From the NCBI RefSeq assembly GCF_012769535.1, contig NZ_CP046565.1, positions 2,742,501 to 2,806,500 on the forward strand: DNA of 64,000 nucleotides, given 5' to 3'. Below the pieces are notes generated by a model. The model saw nothing but the letters and a program-made list of their open reading frames with translations, searched no databases and had not been told where the DNA came from. Made by a program: the position numbers and the translations under genes. The DNA comes from Methylococcus geothermalis (GTDB lineage: Bacteria; Pseudomonadota; Gammaproteobacteria; Methylococcales; Methylococcaceae). Each line of letters begins with the position of its first letter. The first letter of the stretch is position 1. Positions 28,317 through 37,110 of this stretch are shown here, piece after piece.

Positions 28317-30620
28317 TCAAGGCCCCCGCTTCAAAGCCTGCGCCAACGCCTCGGCCATGGCGCCTTGCGGGGCCGCCTGCGGCGCGGGCTTGCGCGACCT
28401 TCCGGCCGGCTCACCTGCTTCCCGGCGCGGCTGGGACGCGTCGCCCTTGACGGCCGGCGCCGCGTCACTGCGCATGGACAGGGCGATCCGCTTGCGCGGA
28501 ATGTCCACCTCCACCACCTTCACCTTGACCACGTCCCCGGTCTTGACCACTTCGCGCGGATCGCGCACGAACTTGTCCGCCAGATGGGAGATGTGGACCA
28601 GGCCGTCCTGATGCACGCCGATGTCGACGAAAGCGCCGAAATTGGTGACGTTGGTCACCACGCCTTCCAGCCTCATGCCGGGCTCGAGGTCCTTGAGCTC
28701 GGTGACGCCTTCCTTGAAACGGGCCATCGTGAACGCCGGGCGGGGATCGCGGCCGGGCTTTTCCAGTTCGCGGAAGATGTCGGTGACGGTCGGCAAGCCG
28801 AAACGCTCGTCCGTGAACTGCTCGGCGTTCACACTGCGCAGGAAGGCCGCGTTGCCGATCAGCTCGCGGATGTCCTTGCCGGTACGCTGGATGATCTTCT
28901 CTACCACGGGATAGGCCTCCGGGTGTACGGCCGAGGTATCCAGCGGATTTTCGCCGTTGGCGATGCGCAGGAAGCCGGCGGCCTGCTCGAAAGCCTTGGG
29001 GCCGAGCCGCGAGACCTTCTTCAGCTGCTCGCGGTTGGTGAAGGGGCCGTGCTGGTTGCGGTATTCCACGATGTTCTGCCCCAGGCTCTGCGACAGGCCG
29101 GAGACATAGCGCAGCAGCGACACCGATGCGGTGTTGACGTCCACGCCCACGGCGTTCACGCAGTCCTCGACCACTGCGTCGAGGCTGCGGCCGAGCTGGG
29201 TCGGGTTGACGTCGTGCTGGTATTGGCCGACGCCGATCGACTTGGGATCGATCTTGACCAGCTCCGCCAGCGGATCCTGCAGACGGCGGGCGATCGAGAC
29301 CGCGCCGCGCAGGGATACGTCGAGATCGGGAAGCTCGCGCGCCGCCAGTTCCGAAGCCGAATACACCGAAGCCCCCGCCTCCGACACCACGATCCGGGTG
29401 ATCGGCAATGCCGGATGCCGCTGCATCAGCTCCGCCACCAACCGGTCGGTCTCGCGTGAGGCGGTACCGTTGCCGATGCTCACCAGATTAACGCCGTGAC
29501 GGGCGATCAGCGCCGCCAGCGTGGCGATGGACTGGTCCCACTGGTTTCTGGGCACGTGCGGATAAATCGTATCGGTCGCCACCAGTTTGCCGGTACCGTC
29601 GACGACGGCGACCTTGACCCCGGTGCGCAGCCCCGGATCCAACCCCATCGTGGCGCGCTGGCCCGCCGGCGCGGCCAGCAGCAGGTCCTTCAAATTGCTG
29701 GCAAAGACTCGGATGGCCTCGGCCTCCGCCGCCTCGCGCAGGCGCTGCATCAGATCGAGTTCGATACGGGTCAGGAGCTTCACCTTCCAAGCCAACCGCA
29801 CGGTTTCCAACAACCAGGAGTCGGCCGGACGGCCGCGGTCGGCGATGCCGAAGGTGCCGGCGATGCGATGCTCGGCGAAACGGCGACCGGCTTCCTCGTC
29901 CTTGGCCACCCGCAAATCCAGCAGCAGGACGTCTTCGTTGCGTCCCCGCAGCAGGGCCAGTGCCCGGTGCGAGGGAATCCTGGCAAGCGCCTCCTCGTAT
30001 TCGAAATAGTCCTTGAACTTCGCGCCTTCCTGCTCCTTTCCCGAAGCCAGGGATGAAACCAGGATTCCCTCGTTCCAGACCTTCTCGCGCAGCTCGCCGG
30101 CCAGGGCCGCATCCTCGGCGAAGCGCTCCATCAGGATCTGGCGGGCGCCATCCAGCGCCGCCACGGCATCGGCCACGCCCTTGCCGGCGTCGACGTAGCC
30201 GGCCGCCATGGCGATCGGATCGAGCCCGGGATCGGCCAGCAGCGCATCGGCCAGGGGTTCCAGGCCGGCTTCGCGGGCGATCTGGGCCTTGGTGCGCCGC
30301 TTCGGTTTGTAGGGCAGATAAAGGTCTTCCAGCAAGGTCTTGGTGTCGGCCTCGCGGATGGCCCGTTCCAACGCCGGCGTCAGCTTGCCCTGCTCGGCGA
30401 TGCTGGCCAGGACGGCCTCGCGCCGGTCGTTCAGCTCCCGTAGGTAGATCAGCCGGACCTCCAGCGTGCGCAGTTGGGTGTCATCCAGCCCGCCGGTCGC
30501 CTCTTTTCGGTAGCGCGCAATGAAAGGCACGGTGGCGCCTTCGTCCAGCAGCGACGCCGCCGCCCGCACCTGGCGCGCCTGGACGCCGAGTTCCTCCGCG
30601 ATGCGAACGATCACATCCAT
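28317..30620 (-). CDS. tex: RNA-binding transcription accessory protein Tex
   Basis: Tex is a conserved nucleic-acid-binding protein related to Spt6. The 767-residue protein has the N-terminal helical region ([26 protein letters not shown]), a YqgF/RNase-H-like domain ([24 protein letters not shown]), a helix-hairpin-helix region ([24 protein letters not shown]) and a C-terminal S1 RNA-binding domain ([31 protein letters not shown]). After S1 comes a basic Pro/Ala-rich tail. Length and order match E. coli YhgF. Confidence 0.95.
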   Translation of the reverse strand: MDVIVRIAEELGVQARQVRAAASLLDEGATVPFIARYRKEATGGLDDTQLRTLEVRLIYLRELNDRREAVLASIAEQGKLTPALERAIREADTKTLLEDLYLPYKPKRRTKAQIAREAGLEPLADALLADPGLDPIAMAAGYVDAGKGVADAVAALDGARQILMERFAEDAALAGELREKVWNEGILVSSLASGKEQEGAKFKDYFEYEEALARIPSHRALALLRGRNEDVLLLDLRVAKDEEAGRRFAEHRIAGTFGIADRGRPADSWLLETVRLAWKVKLLTRIELDLMQRLREAAEAEAIRVFASNLKDLLLAAPAGQRATMGLDPGLRTGVKVAVVDGTGKLVATDTIYPHVPRNQWDQSIATLAALIARHGVNLVSIGNGTASRETDRLVAELMQRHPALPITRIVVSEAGASVYSASELAARELPDLDVSLRGAVSIARRLQDPLAELVKIDPKSIGVGQYQHDVNPTQLGRSLDAVVEDCVNAVGVDVNTASVSLLRYVSGLSQSLGQNIVEYRNQHGPFTNREQLKKVSRLGPKAFEQAAGFLRIANGENPLDTSAVHPEAYPVVEKIIQRTGKDIRELIGNAAFLRSVNAEQFTDERFGLPTVTDIFRELEKPGRDPRPAFTMARFKEGVTELKDLEPGMRLEGVVTNVTNFGAFVDIGVHQDGLVHISHLADKFVRDPREVVKTGDVVKVKVVEVDIPRKRIALSMRSDAAPAVKGDASQPRREAGEPAGRSRKPAPQAAPQGAMAEALAQALKRGP

Positions 30621-30887
30621 CGTCTTAGATCCTTGAGAACCAGTGAAAGGGGTCGAATTTTAGCAGTCCCGTCCGGCATGACACAGCCGGAACAGCCCCC
30701 TTTGGGACGGCGCGCGTTCGACACCGCCCCGAACCAATGCAATAATGCGCAATTAGGTTGCGGTTTAAAGCGCGCCTCGCGACCGGGAAGAGCGGGCCGG
30801 TTCGGCATGAACGCGAAAATAACGAAGGATTTCGGCCCAACGCCTTTTCCCTGATCATACTCATTCAAAAAGTTATCGGGATCGATT

Positions 30888-31247
30888 ATGCAAGTACCTC
30901 TGGAGATTACGTTTCGTGGCATTCCACACTCCGACGCGGTGGAAGCCAAGATTCGCGAAAAAGCCGGCAAGCTGGAGCAGTTCTGCGACCACATCATCAG
31001 TTGCCGGGTGGCCGTGGAAGCCGATCACCACCACCAGCACCAAGGCAATCTCTACCATGTGCGCATCGACCTTGCGGTTCCGAACAAGCATCTCGTGGTG
31101 AGCCGGGAACATCACGACAAGCAGGCGCACGAAGACCTCTACGTCGCATTGCGCGACGCCTTCGATGCGCTCAAGCGCCAGCTCGAAGAATACGTCCGCA
31201 TCCAGCGCGGCGAAGTGAAAAACCATCAGGCGCCGCAGGCGATCTGA
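30888..31247 (+). CDS. hpf: Ribosome hibernation promoting factor, HPF/RaiA family
   Basis: A 119-residue protein of the sigma-54 modulation/S30AE family, which binds the 30S decoding region and silences ribosomes in stationary phase. It starts MQVPLEITFRGIPHSDAVEAKIREKAGKLEQF and contains HVRIDLAVPNKHLVV and the late DALKRQLEEYVRIQRGEVK. It is the short form without a dimerisation domain. The usual rpoN-hpf-ptsN neighbours are absent, so this is a solitary copy. A terminator hairpin follows. Confidence 0.93.
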   Translation: MQVPLEITFRGIPHSDAVEAKIREKAGKLEQFCDHIISCRVAVEADHHHQHQGNLYHVRIDLAVPNKHLVVSREHHDKQAHEDLYVALRDAFDALKRQLEEYVRIQRGEVKNHQAPQAI

Positions 31248-31254
31248 CGTCTCA

Positions 31255-31285
31255 GGACCCGCCGCCCCGGCGGTCGGGTCCCTTT
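31255..31285 (+). terminator. Intrinsic-type terminator after hpf
   Basis: GGACCCG and CGGGTCC flank an inner CCGCC/GGCGG stem with one bulged T, followed by CCTTTCC. It begins eight bases after the hpf stop. The T-tract is short, so efficiency is uncertain. Confidence 0.6.
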
Positions 31286-31384
31286 CCGAATCCGTCCTTG
31301 GCGGGAACCCACCGCTAATTGTAATACGGGCGGATTAGCCTGTTAGGCTTGACGACGATCAGTCCTGACCTACAGGAGCCTTGC

Positions 31385-32521
31385 ATGAGGGACATCCTCG
31401 ACCCTGCCGACGCGTTCGGCCCCGCCCGCATCATCCATGTCTGGGAGCCTTCGCTCGCACTGAAGGCCACCGTCATCATCGACAACAACGCCTTGGGCCC
31501 GGCGATCGGGGGGTTGCGGATCGCGCCCGCGGCGACCACCGGCGAGTGTTGCAGGCTCGCCCGCACCATGACCCTCAAGAGTGCGGCCGCCGACCTTCCC
31601 CATGGCGGCGGCGTCGCTGTGCTCCACACATCGCCGGAAGACCTCCAGACCGCCCGCAGACAGCATCTTGTCCGGGCGCTCGCGGCCGCGCTGCGCAACG
31701 AAGACCAGTTCATCTTCGCGCCGGATCTGGGATCGGATGAAACCACCATGGCCTGGATCCGGGATGAACACGCCCGAGCGGTCGGTTTGCCGCGCGAACT
31801 GGGCGGCATCGCTTTGAGCCGTATCGGCGCGGCCGGCTGGGGACTCTTCCATGCCACCGAGGTCGCGCTGCTGTATTGCGACTTCAAGCTCGAAGACGCA
31901 AGGGTGGTCATCCAGGGATTCGGCGCGGTTGGCCAGAACGCCGCGCGCTACCTCGCCGAAAACGGCGCCCTCGTGGTGGGCGTCTCCGACAGGGGCGGGA
32001 CGCTCTACCACCCGAGAGGACTCGATATCGGGGACCTGATCGAACTCAAGAAAAACGGCGGCAGCGTGGCCGACTCGACCGAAGGCGAGCGCCTGGAGCG
32101 GGACGCGGCGGTCGATCTGGCCTGTGACATCTGGATACCGGCTGCCGGAGCCGACGCCCTCACCCAGGATAACGTCGCCCGGCTCAAGGCTCGCCTGGTG
32201 GTCGAAGGTGCCGACGCTTCTCTTTCGCCGTCGGCGGAACGCTATCTGCACGAAAAAGGGGTCATCTGCATCCCCGACTTCATCGCCAACGCCGGCGGGC
32301 TGATCGGAGCGGCATTGGAATACCGGGGCGCCAACAAAGCCCAGGTCCTCAGCGCCATCAAGGAAAAAATCCGGCGCAACACGGAAAAGATATTGGAAGC
32401 CGTCGAAACCGACGGCAGCCTGCCGCGCCAGGCGGCGGCCCAGCTTGCGGAAAAGCCGATTGCGAAGGCCATGGGATACCGTCGTTGGAGCGGGCTTTCC
32501 GGCGATCCGGCGTCGGCCTGA
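31385..32521 (+). CDS. Glu/Leu/Phe/Val dehydrogenase-family protein without the catalytic lysine
   Basis: The 378-residue product is built like leucine dehydrogenase: an N-terminal substrate domain (GPAIGGLRIAP, TMTLKSAAADLPHGGG) and a C-terminal Rossmann domain (VVIQGFGAVGQNAARYL). Lys65 (TLK) matches the carboxylate-binding lysine (Lys68 of leucine dehydrogenase). The position 12 residues later, where the family has the catalytic lysine of GGGK, is Val77 (GGGVAV, codon GTC). The aspartate region APDLGSDE is present. Normal deamination chemistry is therefore doubtful; it may be a regulator, bind substrate only, or use other chemistry. The start at 31385 follows a good AGGAG. Confidence 0.85.
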   Translation: MRDILDPADAFGPARIIHVWEPSLALKATVIIDNNALGPAIGGLRIAPAATTGECCRLARTMTLKSAAADLPHGGGVAVLHTSPEDLQTARRQHLVRALAAALRNEDQFIFAPDLGSDETTMAWIRDEHARAVGLPRELGGIALSRIGAAGWGLFHATEVALLYCDFKLEDARVVIQGFGAVGQNAARYLAENGALVVGVSDRGGTLYHPRGLDIGDLIELKKNGGSVADSTEGERLERDAAVDLACDIWIPAAGADALTQDNVARLKARLVVEGADASLSPSAERYLHEKGVICIPDFIANAGGLIGAALEYRGANKAQVLSAIKEKIRRNTEKILEAVETDGSLPRQAAAQLAEKPIAKAMGYRRWSGLSGDPASA

Positions 32522-32554
32522 GGACCCGCCCACGGCCTCCTTCCGCGAGTTTTC

Positions 32555-32590
32555 ACACGGTGTACACTGTGTTCGCGGTTGTGCTATAAA
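32555..32590 (+). promoter_or_regulatory. Palindromic operator candidate overlapping a promoter
   Basis: ACACGGTGTACACTGTGT (32555-32572) is an 18-base palindrome with one mismatched pair. It is followed by TATAAA at 32585-32590, about 95 bases before the lipoprotein start. The layout (dyad just upstream of a -10-like box) suggests a repressor or activator site for the lipoprotein gene at 32683. The binding factor is unknown. Confidence 0.4.
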
Positions 32591-32682
32591 ACCACCCGAT
32601 CCGTCGCGCGTGTCGCGAGCCTACCCTACGGACATTACGCTGGTCTGACGAACAGACCATTCATCCCTGTTCTAGACGGAAA

Positions 32683-33342
32683 GTGGTTAACACAAACATG
32701 GCGATGCAGAATTCCAAGAACGCATTTCATCTCATGAAAGCCGGCGCCCTTTCGCTGGCCTTGGCCGGAATGATGGCGGGCTGCGGCGATAACGGCAGCG
32801 CCATCCCCGCCACTTCGACCTCGGAAGCCCGGATCAGCGGAAACGTGAGCGACCAGACCGGTCCGATCGACGAAGGACGATTGCAGGTCACCGACAAGAA
32901 CGGGGCGGTCATCACCTCATTCGATCTGAACGGCACCAACCATTTCGAACTGACCATCCCGGCCGGCACGGCCTATCCGATCGTCATCACCGTGACTCCC
33001 ACCTCGCCGAACGCGGCATCCACGGCCCCGGTCAAAGCGGTGGTCACCAGCGACATCGCCGACCGCCAGGACGTGACCGCCGTTTCGACGATCGTGGTCG
33101 ACTCAGCCATCGCCCTCGGGGGACTAACGGCAGAGAACATAGCGAAAGCCTCGGGCGGGGCCATCGGCCTGCGGCAAAGCGCGGGGGTCAGCGCAGGAGC
33201 CGGCGGCGGCGGTGCGGGTCCGGGCCAAAGTGGTGGTGGGACGGGGCGCGGCGGCCACGGTGGACATGGCGCGAGCGAAGGCTCCCATGGCGCTCACTCG
33301 GCAGCCACACCCGTGCCGGGCGCGCAACCCATGCAGCACTGA
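32683..33342 (+). CDS. Lipoprotein with a Gly/His-rich C-terminal tail
   Basis: The 219-residue protein has a lipoprotein signal (ALSLALAGMMAGC), a central domain of about 110 residues resembling a carboxypeptidase-regulatory/Ig-like beta sandwich (ARISGNVSDQTGPIDEGRLQV), and a low-complexity tail. The tail is rich in Gly and then His (GRGGHGGHGASEGSHGAHS), which could bind metal. The GTG at 32683 and the ATG at 32698 are both possible starts; neither has a strong ribosome binding site. No known function. An intrinsic terminator follows and a palindrome lies in its upstream region. Confidence 0.75.
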   Translation: MVNTNMAMQNSKNAFHLMKAGALSLALAGMMAGCGDNGSAIPATSTSEARISGNVSDQTGPIDEGRLQVTDKNGAVITSFDLNGTNHFELTIPAGTAYPIVITVTPTSPNAASTAPVKAVVTSDIADRQDVTAVSTIVVDSAIALGGLTAENIAKASGGAIGLRQSAGVSAGAGGGGAGPGQSGGGTGRGGHGGHGASEGSHGAHSAATPVPGAQPMQH

Positions 33343-33363
33343 TCGGCGCGCTCCGCGCCTGGC

Positions 33364-33403
33364 AAGCCGCTCAACCGGCCGATGCCGGTTCGGCGGCTTT
33401 TCT
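33364..33403 (+). terminator. Intrinsic terminator after the lipoprotein gene
   Basis: A long GC-rich hairpin (outer AGCCGC/GCGGCT, inner AACCGG/CCGGTT) is followed by TTTTCTGTTTGT. It starts 22 bases after the stop codon. This is a typical strong rho-independent terminator. Confidence 0.85.
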
Positions 33404-33434
33404 GTTTGTCCCATCTGCGTGTAGCCCGCTCCGT

Positions 33435-34406
33435 TTGCCGCCGTTCCTTCCTTTCCCCAAACGCCACGCCAAAACAGAGACACGCCGGCGCCGGGCCGCA
33501 TCCCGCCCGGACCGTTTCCTCGCCGCGCGTCTTCGCGCCCCGGCACTGGGTCTGGCTCTGGTCGTTGCGCTGGCCGAATACGCCCATGAGGTCTTGTATG
33601 CGAGGCCCCGCATGGCCTATCTGGGCGTCCCCCGCGCGATCGACCGGCAACAGCCGTACACCTGGACTCATGTGCTCCGCAACCACGGTTTCATGCTCGG
33701 GTACTCGGAACTGCGCGGCAATCCGCTGTGGGTTACCTTCGCTCTGCGGCCGGTCGTGCACGCCGGGGCCGGCCACCACCGCCCCGCCCGTTTCAGCGTG
33801 GACTGGCGCAACCTGACAAGGATAGCCCCCGAGGACTACACCGGCAGCGGCTATGACCGCGGACATATGGCGCCCAACCACGCCATGGATCTCCTGTTCG
33901 GCCGCCCGGGACAGCTCGATAGTTTCTTGATGACCAACGTCACTCCGCAGAAACCGGAACTGAACCGGAAGCTGTGGGAGCGCCTCGAAGAGGTCGAACT
34001 CGACCATTTCACCCGCCGGTTCGACCGCGTCTGGGTCATCACCGGCCCTGTGTTCGACGCCCGGACCGAGCGGCTGAAATCGGCCTTCCGGATCGAAATC
34101 CCCGATGCCTTCTTCCGCATCTATGCCGCTCCCGGCACGGCGGACGAGCCGTACCTGCTGGCCTTCGTGGTTCCACAGGAAGCCGCCGGCAACGAGCCGC
34201 TGGACCGTTTCCTGACCAGCGTCGACGCCGTAGAAGCGCTCTCCGGCCTGGACTTTTTCCACGAACTCGAGGATGCCGCGGAAGAACGTCTGGAAGCGGA
34301 AATAGCGCCGGAACCCTGGGGCATCCGGGAAGCCGCCCGGCGGCCAGGACGATTTTCCGCAGAGCACCGCCGGCGAGCGCCGGCCTCACCCTCCCCCGAA
34401 CCATGA
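33435..34406 (+). CDS. DNA/RNA non-specific endonuclease (NUC1 family)
   Basis: The product has an N-terminal hydrophobic segment (ALGLALVVALAEY, about 37-50) after a basic stretch, which could be a signal peptide or anchor. A beta-beta-alpha-metal nuclease domain follows with the DRGHMAPN catalytic motif (Asp-Arg-Gly-His). Downstream pieces typical of the family are FLMTNVTPQKPELNRKLW and VWVITGPVF. Such enzymes cut DNA and RNA with Mg2+ and are usually secreted or periplasmic. The TTG start at 33435 (323 residues) is uncertain because no good ribosome binding site is visible. The PepSY gene follows ten bases after the stop, suggesting an operon. Confidence 0.82.
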   Translation: MPPFLPFPKRHAKTETRRRRAASRPDRFLAARLRAPALGLALVVALAEYAHEVLYARPRMAYLGVPRAIDRQQPYTWTHVLRNHGFMLGYSELRGNPLWVTFALRPVVHAGAGHHRPARFSVDWRNLTRIAPEDYTGSGYDRGHMAPNHAMDLLFGRPGQLDSFLMTNVTPQKPELNRKLWERLEEVELDHFTRRFDRVWVITGPVFDARTERLKSAFRIEIPDAFFRIYAAPGTADEPYLLAFVVPQEAAGNEPLDRFLTSVDAVEALSGLDFFHELEDAAEERLEAEIAPEPWGIREAARRPGRFSAEHRRRAPASPSPEP

Positions 34407-34416
34407 GAGGCAAGGA

Positions 34417-35733
34417 ATGACCATCGACCGGCGGCGCCGTCGCCAGCACTGGCTCAGGATCCATTCGACTCTCGCCTTGAGCCTCGGGCTGTTGTTCGTC
34501 CTCATAGGTTTCACCGGCAGCCTGAACGTGGTCGGCCCCGAACTCGACCGCTGGCTCAATCCGGAACTGTCGGTGACCGCCCGCCCCGGTGCCGAACGCT
34601 CGCCGGACACGTTGATGGCGGCCGTGAAAGCCGCTCATCCCCGGCGCTTCGGCGCCTGGCGGCTGCAATTCCCGGAATCGCCCGACCGCCCGGCGATCGC
34701 CTGGTACGACAAACCGGTCGAAACCAGCGAGGAGTCGTATGCGCCGCTCATGGTCGCCCTCGATCCCTATACGGGGAAAATACTGGCGAACCGGTTCTGG
34801 GGACATACGTCCGCGAGCTGGATCTACCGCCTGCACTCCCAATGGCTGCTCGGCGGGTTCGGCCGGACGCTCGTCGGACTGACCGGATTGGCGTGGCTGG
34901 TCAGCCTGGTCACCGGCCTGAGGCTAGGGCTGCCCGGCAGGCACCGCCTGCGCCAGGCGCTGACCCTGAAATCCCGGGCGAGCTTCAAACGCAGGATTTT
35001 CGATCTCCACCGGGTTGCCGGGATTTACAGCCTGCCCCTTCTGCTGACCGCAGTCCTCACCGGCCTGCACCTGGCATTTCCCACGGTCCTGACGACCGCG
35101 ATCGGCGCTGCGGACTTCGGCCATCACGAAGCGCCCGAAGCGGAAGAAATCGCCGGCTCGACCGCCGTTTCGGGCACTCCGCTGAATCTGGCCCAAGCCA
35201 TATTGATGGCGCGCGGACTGTTCCCGAACGCCGCCGTCGACAGCGTGACGACGCCGCGTGCAAGCAACGGCCTGTACCGGGTGGACTTCCGCCGGCCCGG
35301 AGAGCATCACGCCCTGACCGCCGTCTGGGTGGACCCCTACAGCGGCCAGATCCGCCAGGCCCGCAACTCCGCCCATTTCGGCCGGGGGCAGCGCTTCGTC
35401 AACGCGATTCGCCCCTTGCACAACGGCAGCCTGTTGGGCGCGCCCGGCCGGACGATGGCATTTCTGGCCGGTTTCGTGCCCTTCGCACTCTTCCTGACCG
35501 GCATCATTCACTGGCTGCACAAGCGACGGGTCGAGGTAGTCCGCTATTGTCCCCGCCTCCCCCCGGCATGGCTCCGGCTTTGGCACCGCCATGGGCCGCA
35601 GGCGCGCGGCTTGGCGTCGGCTCTCATCCGCAATATCGTCGTAGTCATCGCTCACGTCTCATCTATCCTGATCCGCAGGCTGCGGGCACTTTGGGCGCAA
35701 CGGCAGCGCCACCGGACACCGCCGCACGGCTGA
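34417..35733 (+). CDS. PepSY-associated transmembrane protein
   Basis: A 438-residue inner-membrane protein with four hydrophobic segments: about 20-41 (STLALSLGLLFVLIGFTGSL), 145-165, 198-220 and 345-365. The large extracytoplasmic loops contain PepSY-like motifs (DPYTGKILANRFWGH, DPYSGQIRQARNS). It belongs to the PiuB/FpvG-type family, often linked to siderophore-iron reduction or flavin/heme handling. Histidines in the helices (HSTLALS, LHSQW, DLHRVAGIYS) fit a heme-binding membrane reductase. No iron receptor gene is adjacent, so the substrate is an open question. Confidence 0.85.
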   Translation: MTIDRRRRRQHWLRIHSTLALSLGLLFVLIGFTGSLNVVGPELDRWLNPELSVTARPGAERSPDTLMAAVKAAHPRRFGAWRLQFPESPDRPAIAWYDKPVETSEESYAPLMVALDPYTGKILANRFWGHTSASWIYRLHSQWLLGGFGRTLVGLTGLAWLVSLVTGLRLGLPGRHRLRQALTLKSRASFKRRIFDLHRVAGIYSLPLLLTAVLTGLHLAFPTVLTTAIGAADFGHHEAPEAEEIAGSTAVSGTPLNLAQAILMARGLFPNAAVDSVTTPRASNGLYRVDFRRPGEHHALTAVWVDPYSGQIRQARNSAHFGRGQRFVNAIRPLHNGSLLGAPGRTMAFLAGFVPFALFLTGIIHWLHKRRVEVVRYCPRLPPAWLRLWHRHGPQARGLASALIRNIVVVIAHVSSILIRRLRALWAQRQRHRTPPHG

Positions 35734-35769
35734 GCCAGCTCCGGCCGTCACAATGACGTGTACGACGCC

Positions 35770-35851
35770 AAAACCAAATCTTGTTATATTGGTTTTCAGG
35801 GTTTTCTCGTGACGAAAACCAAAACTTTCTTCCGTCCACTTTCGGAAAGTG
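35770..35851. repeat. Cluster of inverted repeats upstream of the 145-residue protein gene
   Basis: Three short inverted repeats lie close together: AAAACCAA (35770-35777) with TTGGTTTT (35789-35796), which also pairs with a second AAAACCAA (35815-35822); GGTTTTC (35800-35806) with GAAAACC (35814-35820); and the perfect palindrome CACTTTC-G-GAAAGTG (35837-35851). The stretch is AT-richer than its surroundings and ends 48 bases before the ATG at 35899. The arms can form alternative, mutually exclusive stems, so a regulatory leader or multi-site operator is possible. Confidence 0.4.
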
Positions 35852-35898
35852 TGGCGGCGGAAAAATCGGCTCAACTGTGTTGGCAGGAGAACGCATTC

Positions 35899-36336
35899 AT
35901 GGCAAAGAGACCTTCATCCCGAGCTTCCGAAAGTACAGGTGCCGAAAGCGCCGTTGAAACCTCGCCCGAATTTTCTGCAACGGAAACTTCAGAGGAAGCC
36001 ACATCCGAAACCGAAACCTCCAAGTCCACCGCGCTCACGGCGGTCGCCGTCGCCGTGGAAGGTCTGAAGGAGGGCGCCAGCCAGGCGCGCAAGGCCGCGG
36101 GAGCATTCGGTCCCGCCGTGGGCCGGACCGTCTCCAAGGCCGTCTACACGGGCTGCTACGGCATCACCTACGGCGTCGTGTTCGGTGGCCTGATGATCGG
36201 CAGCCTGATTCCCCGGAACAGCGTCCTGGCCAAAGGCGTACGCGACGGTGCGGATTCGGCAGTCAAAGCCTTCGCCAAAAGGAAGGAAGCAAAGGCCGCG
36301 ATCGCCTCTTCCGAGGAAGGCCTGGCGGCCACCTGA
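35899..36336 (+). CDS. Small acidic/alanine-rich protein with one hydrophobic segment
   Basis: The 145-residue product starts MAKRPSSRASES at 35899 behind a clear AGGAGA ribosome binding site. The N-terminal 45 residues are Ser/Thr/Glu-rich and probably disordered. A helix (ALTAVAVAVEGLKEGASQARKAAG) and a hydrophobic stretch around 95-112 (YGITYGVVFGGLMIGSLIP) follow, and the C-terminal 30 residues are Lys/Ala-rich and helical. It recalls small phasin-like or membrane-associated stress proteins, but I cannot name a family. It has its own leader and a strong terminator, so it is monocistronic. Confidence 0.7.
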   Translation: MAKRPSSRASESTGAESAVETSPEFSATETSEEATSETETSKSTALTAVAVAVEGLKEGASQARKAAGAFGPAVGRTVSKAVYTGCYGITYGVVFGGLMIGSLIPRNSVLAKGVRDGADSAVKAFAKRKEAKAAIASSEEGLAAT

Positions 36337-36363
36337 TTTGGTCCTTCGCGGACGCCATTCCCT

Positions 36364-36394
36364 CTATCCCCGCATCCTGCGGGGATAGTTTTTT
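36364..36394 (+). terminator. Strong intrinsic terminator
   Basis: A perfect 11-base stem CTATCCCCGCA/TGCGGGGATAG with a three-base loop is followed by six T residues, 28 bases after the stop at 36336. Confidence 0.92.
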
Positions 36395-36490
36395 CCGCCC
36401 CATGCGAGCGCGTCGGATTGAATTCATCGTTCTGTAACAGCTGGGGCGCAGACTGCAGAGCTCCAGGTTCCAAACATCCGGCAATCACCC

Positions 36491-36853
36491 GTGGCAACGC
36501 GACAAGCCCAGGCAAAGGCAGTTTCCGAAGACCGCCGGGAGATTCCCATCGTCGAATCCCGGCTCCCCGTGTGTATCGATCCGCCCGAGCCCGGAACCGT
36601 CGTTCGTTATCTCGAAAGCCTGCCGCGTGATGTCGGCTGGCTGCTGGTGACCGCCGGCATCGTCGCCGAAGTGGCGCCGGGCGTCATCGGTACGCCCTTC
36701 TGGATCGCGGGCATGCTCATTCTCTGGCCGCGGATGGGCCACCGTATGGAACGCTGGATGCACCGCCGCGCGCCCAAGCTCCTTTACGGAGGGCTCAGAC
36801 AGATCGATCGTTTCCTCACCGACCTGGAGCGACGCTATCCGCGGTCCCCTTGA
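36491..36853 (+). CDS. Small membrane protein of unknown function
   Basis: A 120-residue protein with two hydrophobic segments (GWLLVTAGIVAEVAPGVIG at about 49-67 and FWIAGMLILWP at 70-80), a basic stretch (RMGHRMERWMHRRAPK) and a cytoplasmic-looking tail ending LERRYPRSP. The start is a GTG at 36491 without a strong ribosome binding site, so the exact N-terminus is uncertain. The coding character and hydrophobic pattern support a real gene. I recognise no family. Confidence 0.6.
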   Translation: MATRQAQAKAVSEDRREIPIVESRLPVCIDPPEPGTVVRYLESLPRDVGWLLVTAGIVAEVAPGVIGTPFWIAGMLILWPRMGHRMERWMHRRAPKLLYGGLRQIDRFLTDLERRYPRSP

Positions 36854-37110
36854 GTGCGAGGAAAGGCATCGGGGGAACCAGCGCGATTTCCCACGTTCCT
36901 GGGTGAAGCCACACAGCGGACGTCATACTCCCTTAAATTCCGAACGCTATCCTGATCCCCTATCCTGCGGTCTCGGCGGCCCGAAACGGCCGGCGGCGAC
37001 CATGGCACTTAAATTGCTGAATGGAATCTCGAACGGGCGTGATCGCATGTCCGTCCGAAGCACGCGCAGGTCCACCTGCCACCCCCCGCTGAAAGAATAC
37101 GGAGCCGCAT

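Noticed and set aside
28365-29459. 364-codon open frame antisense to tex
   Set aside because: Shadow of tex; the sequence lacks any coherent domain or start signal.
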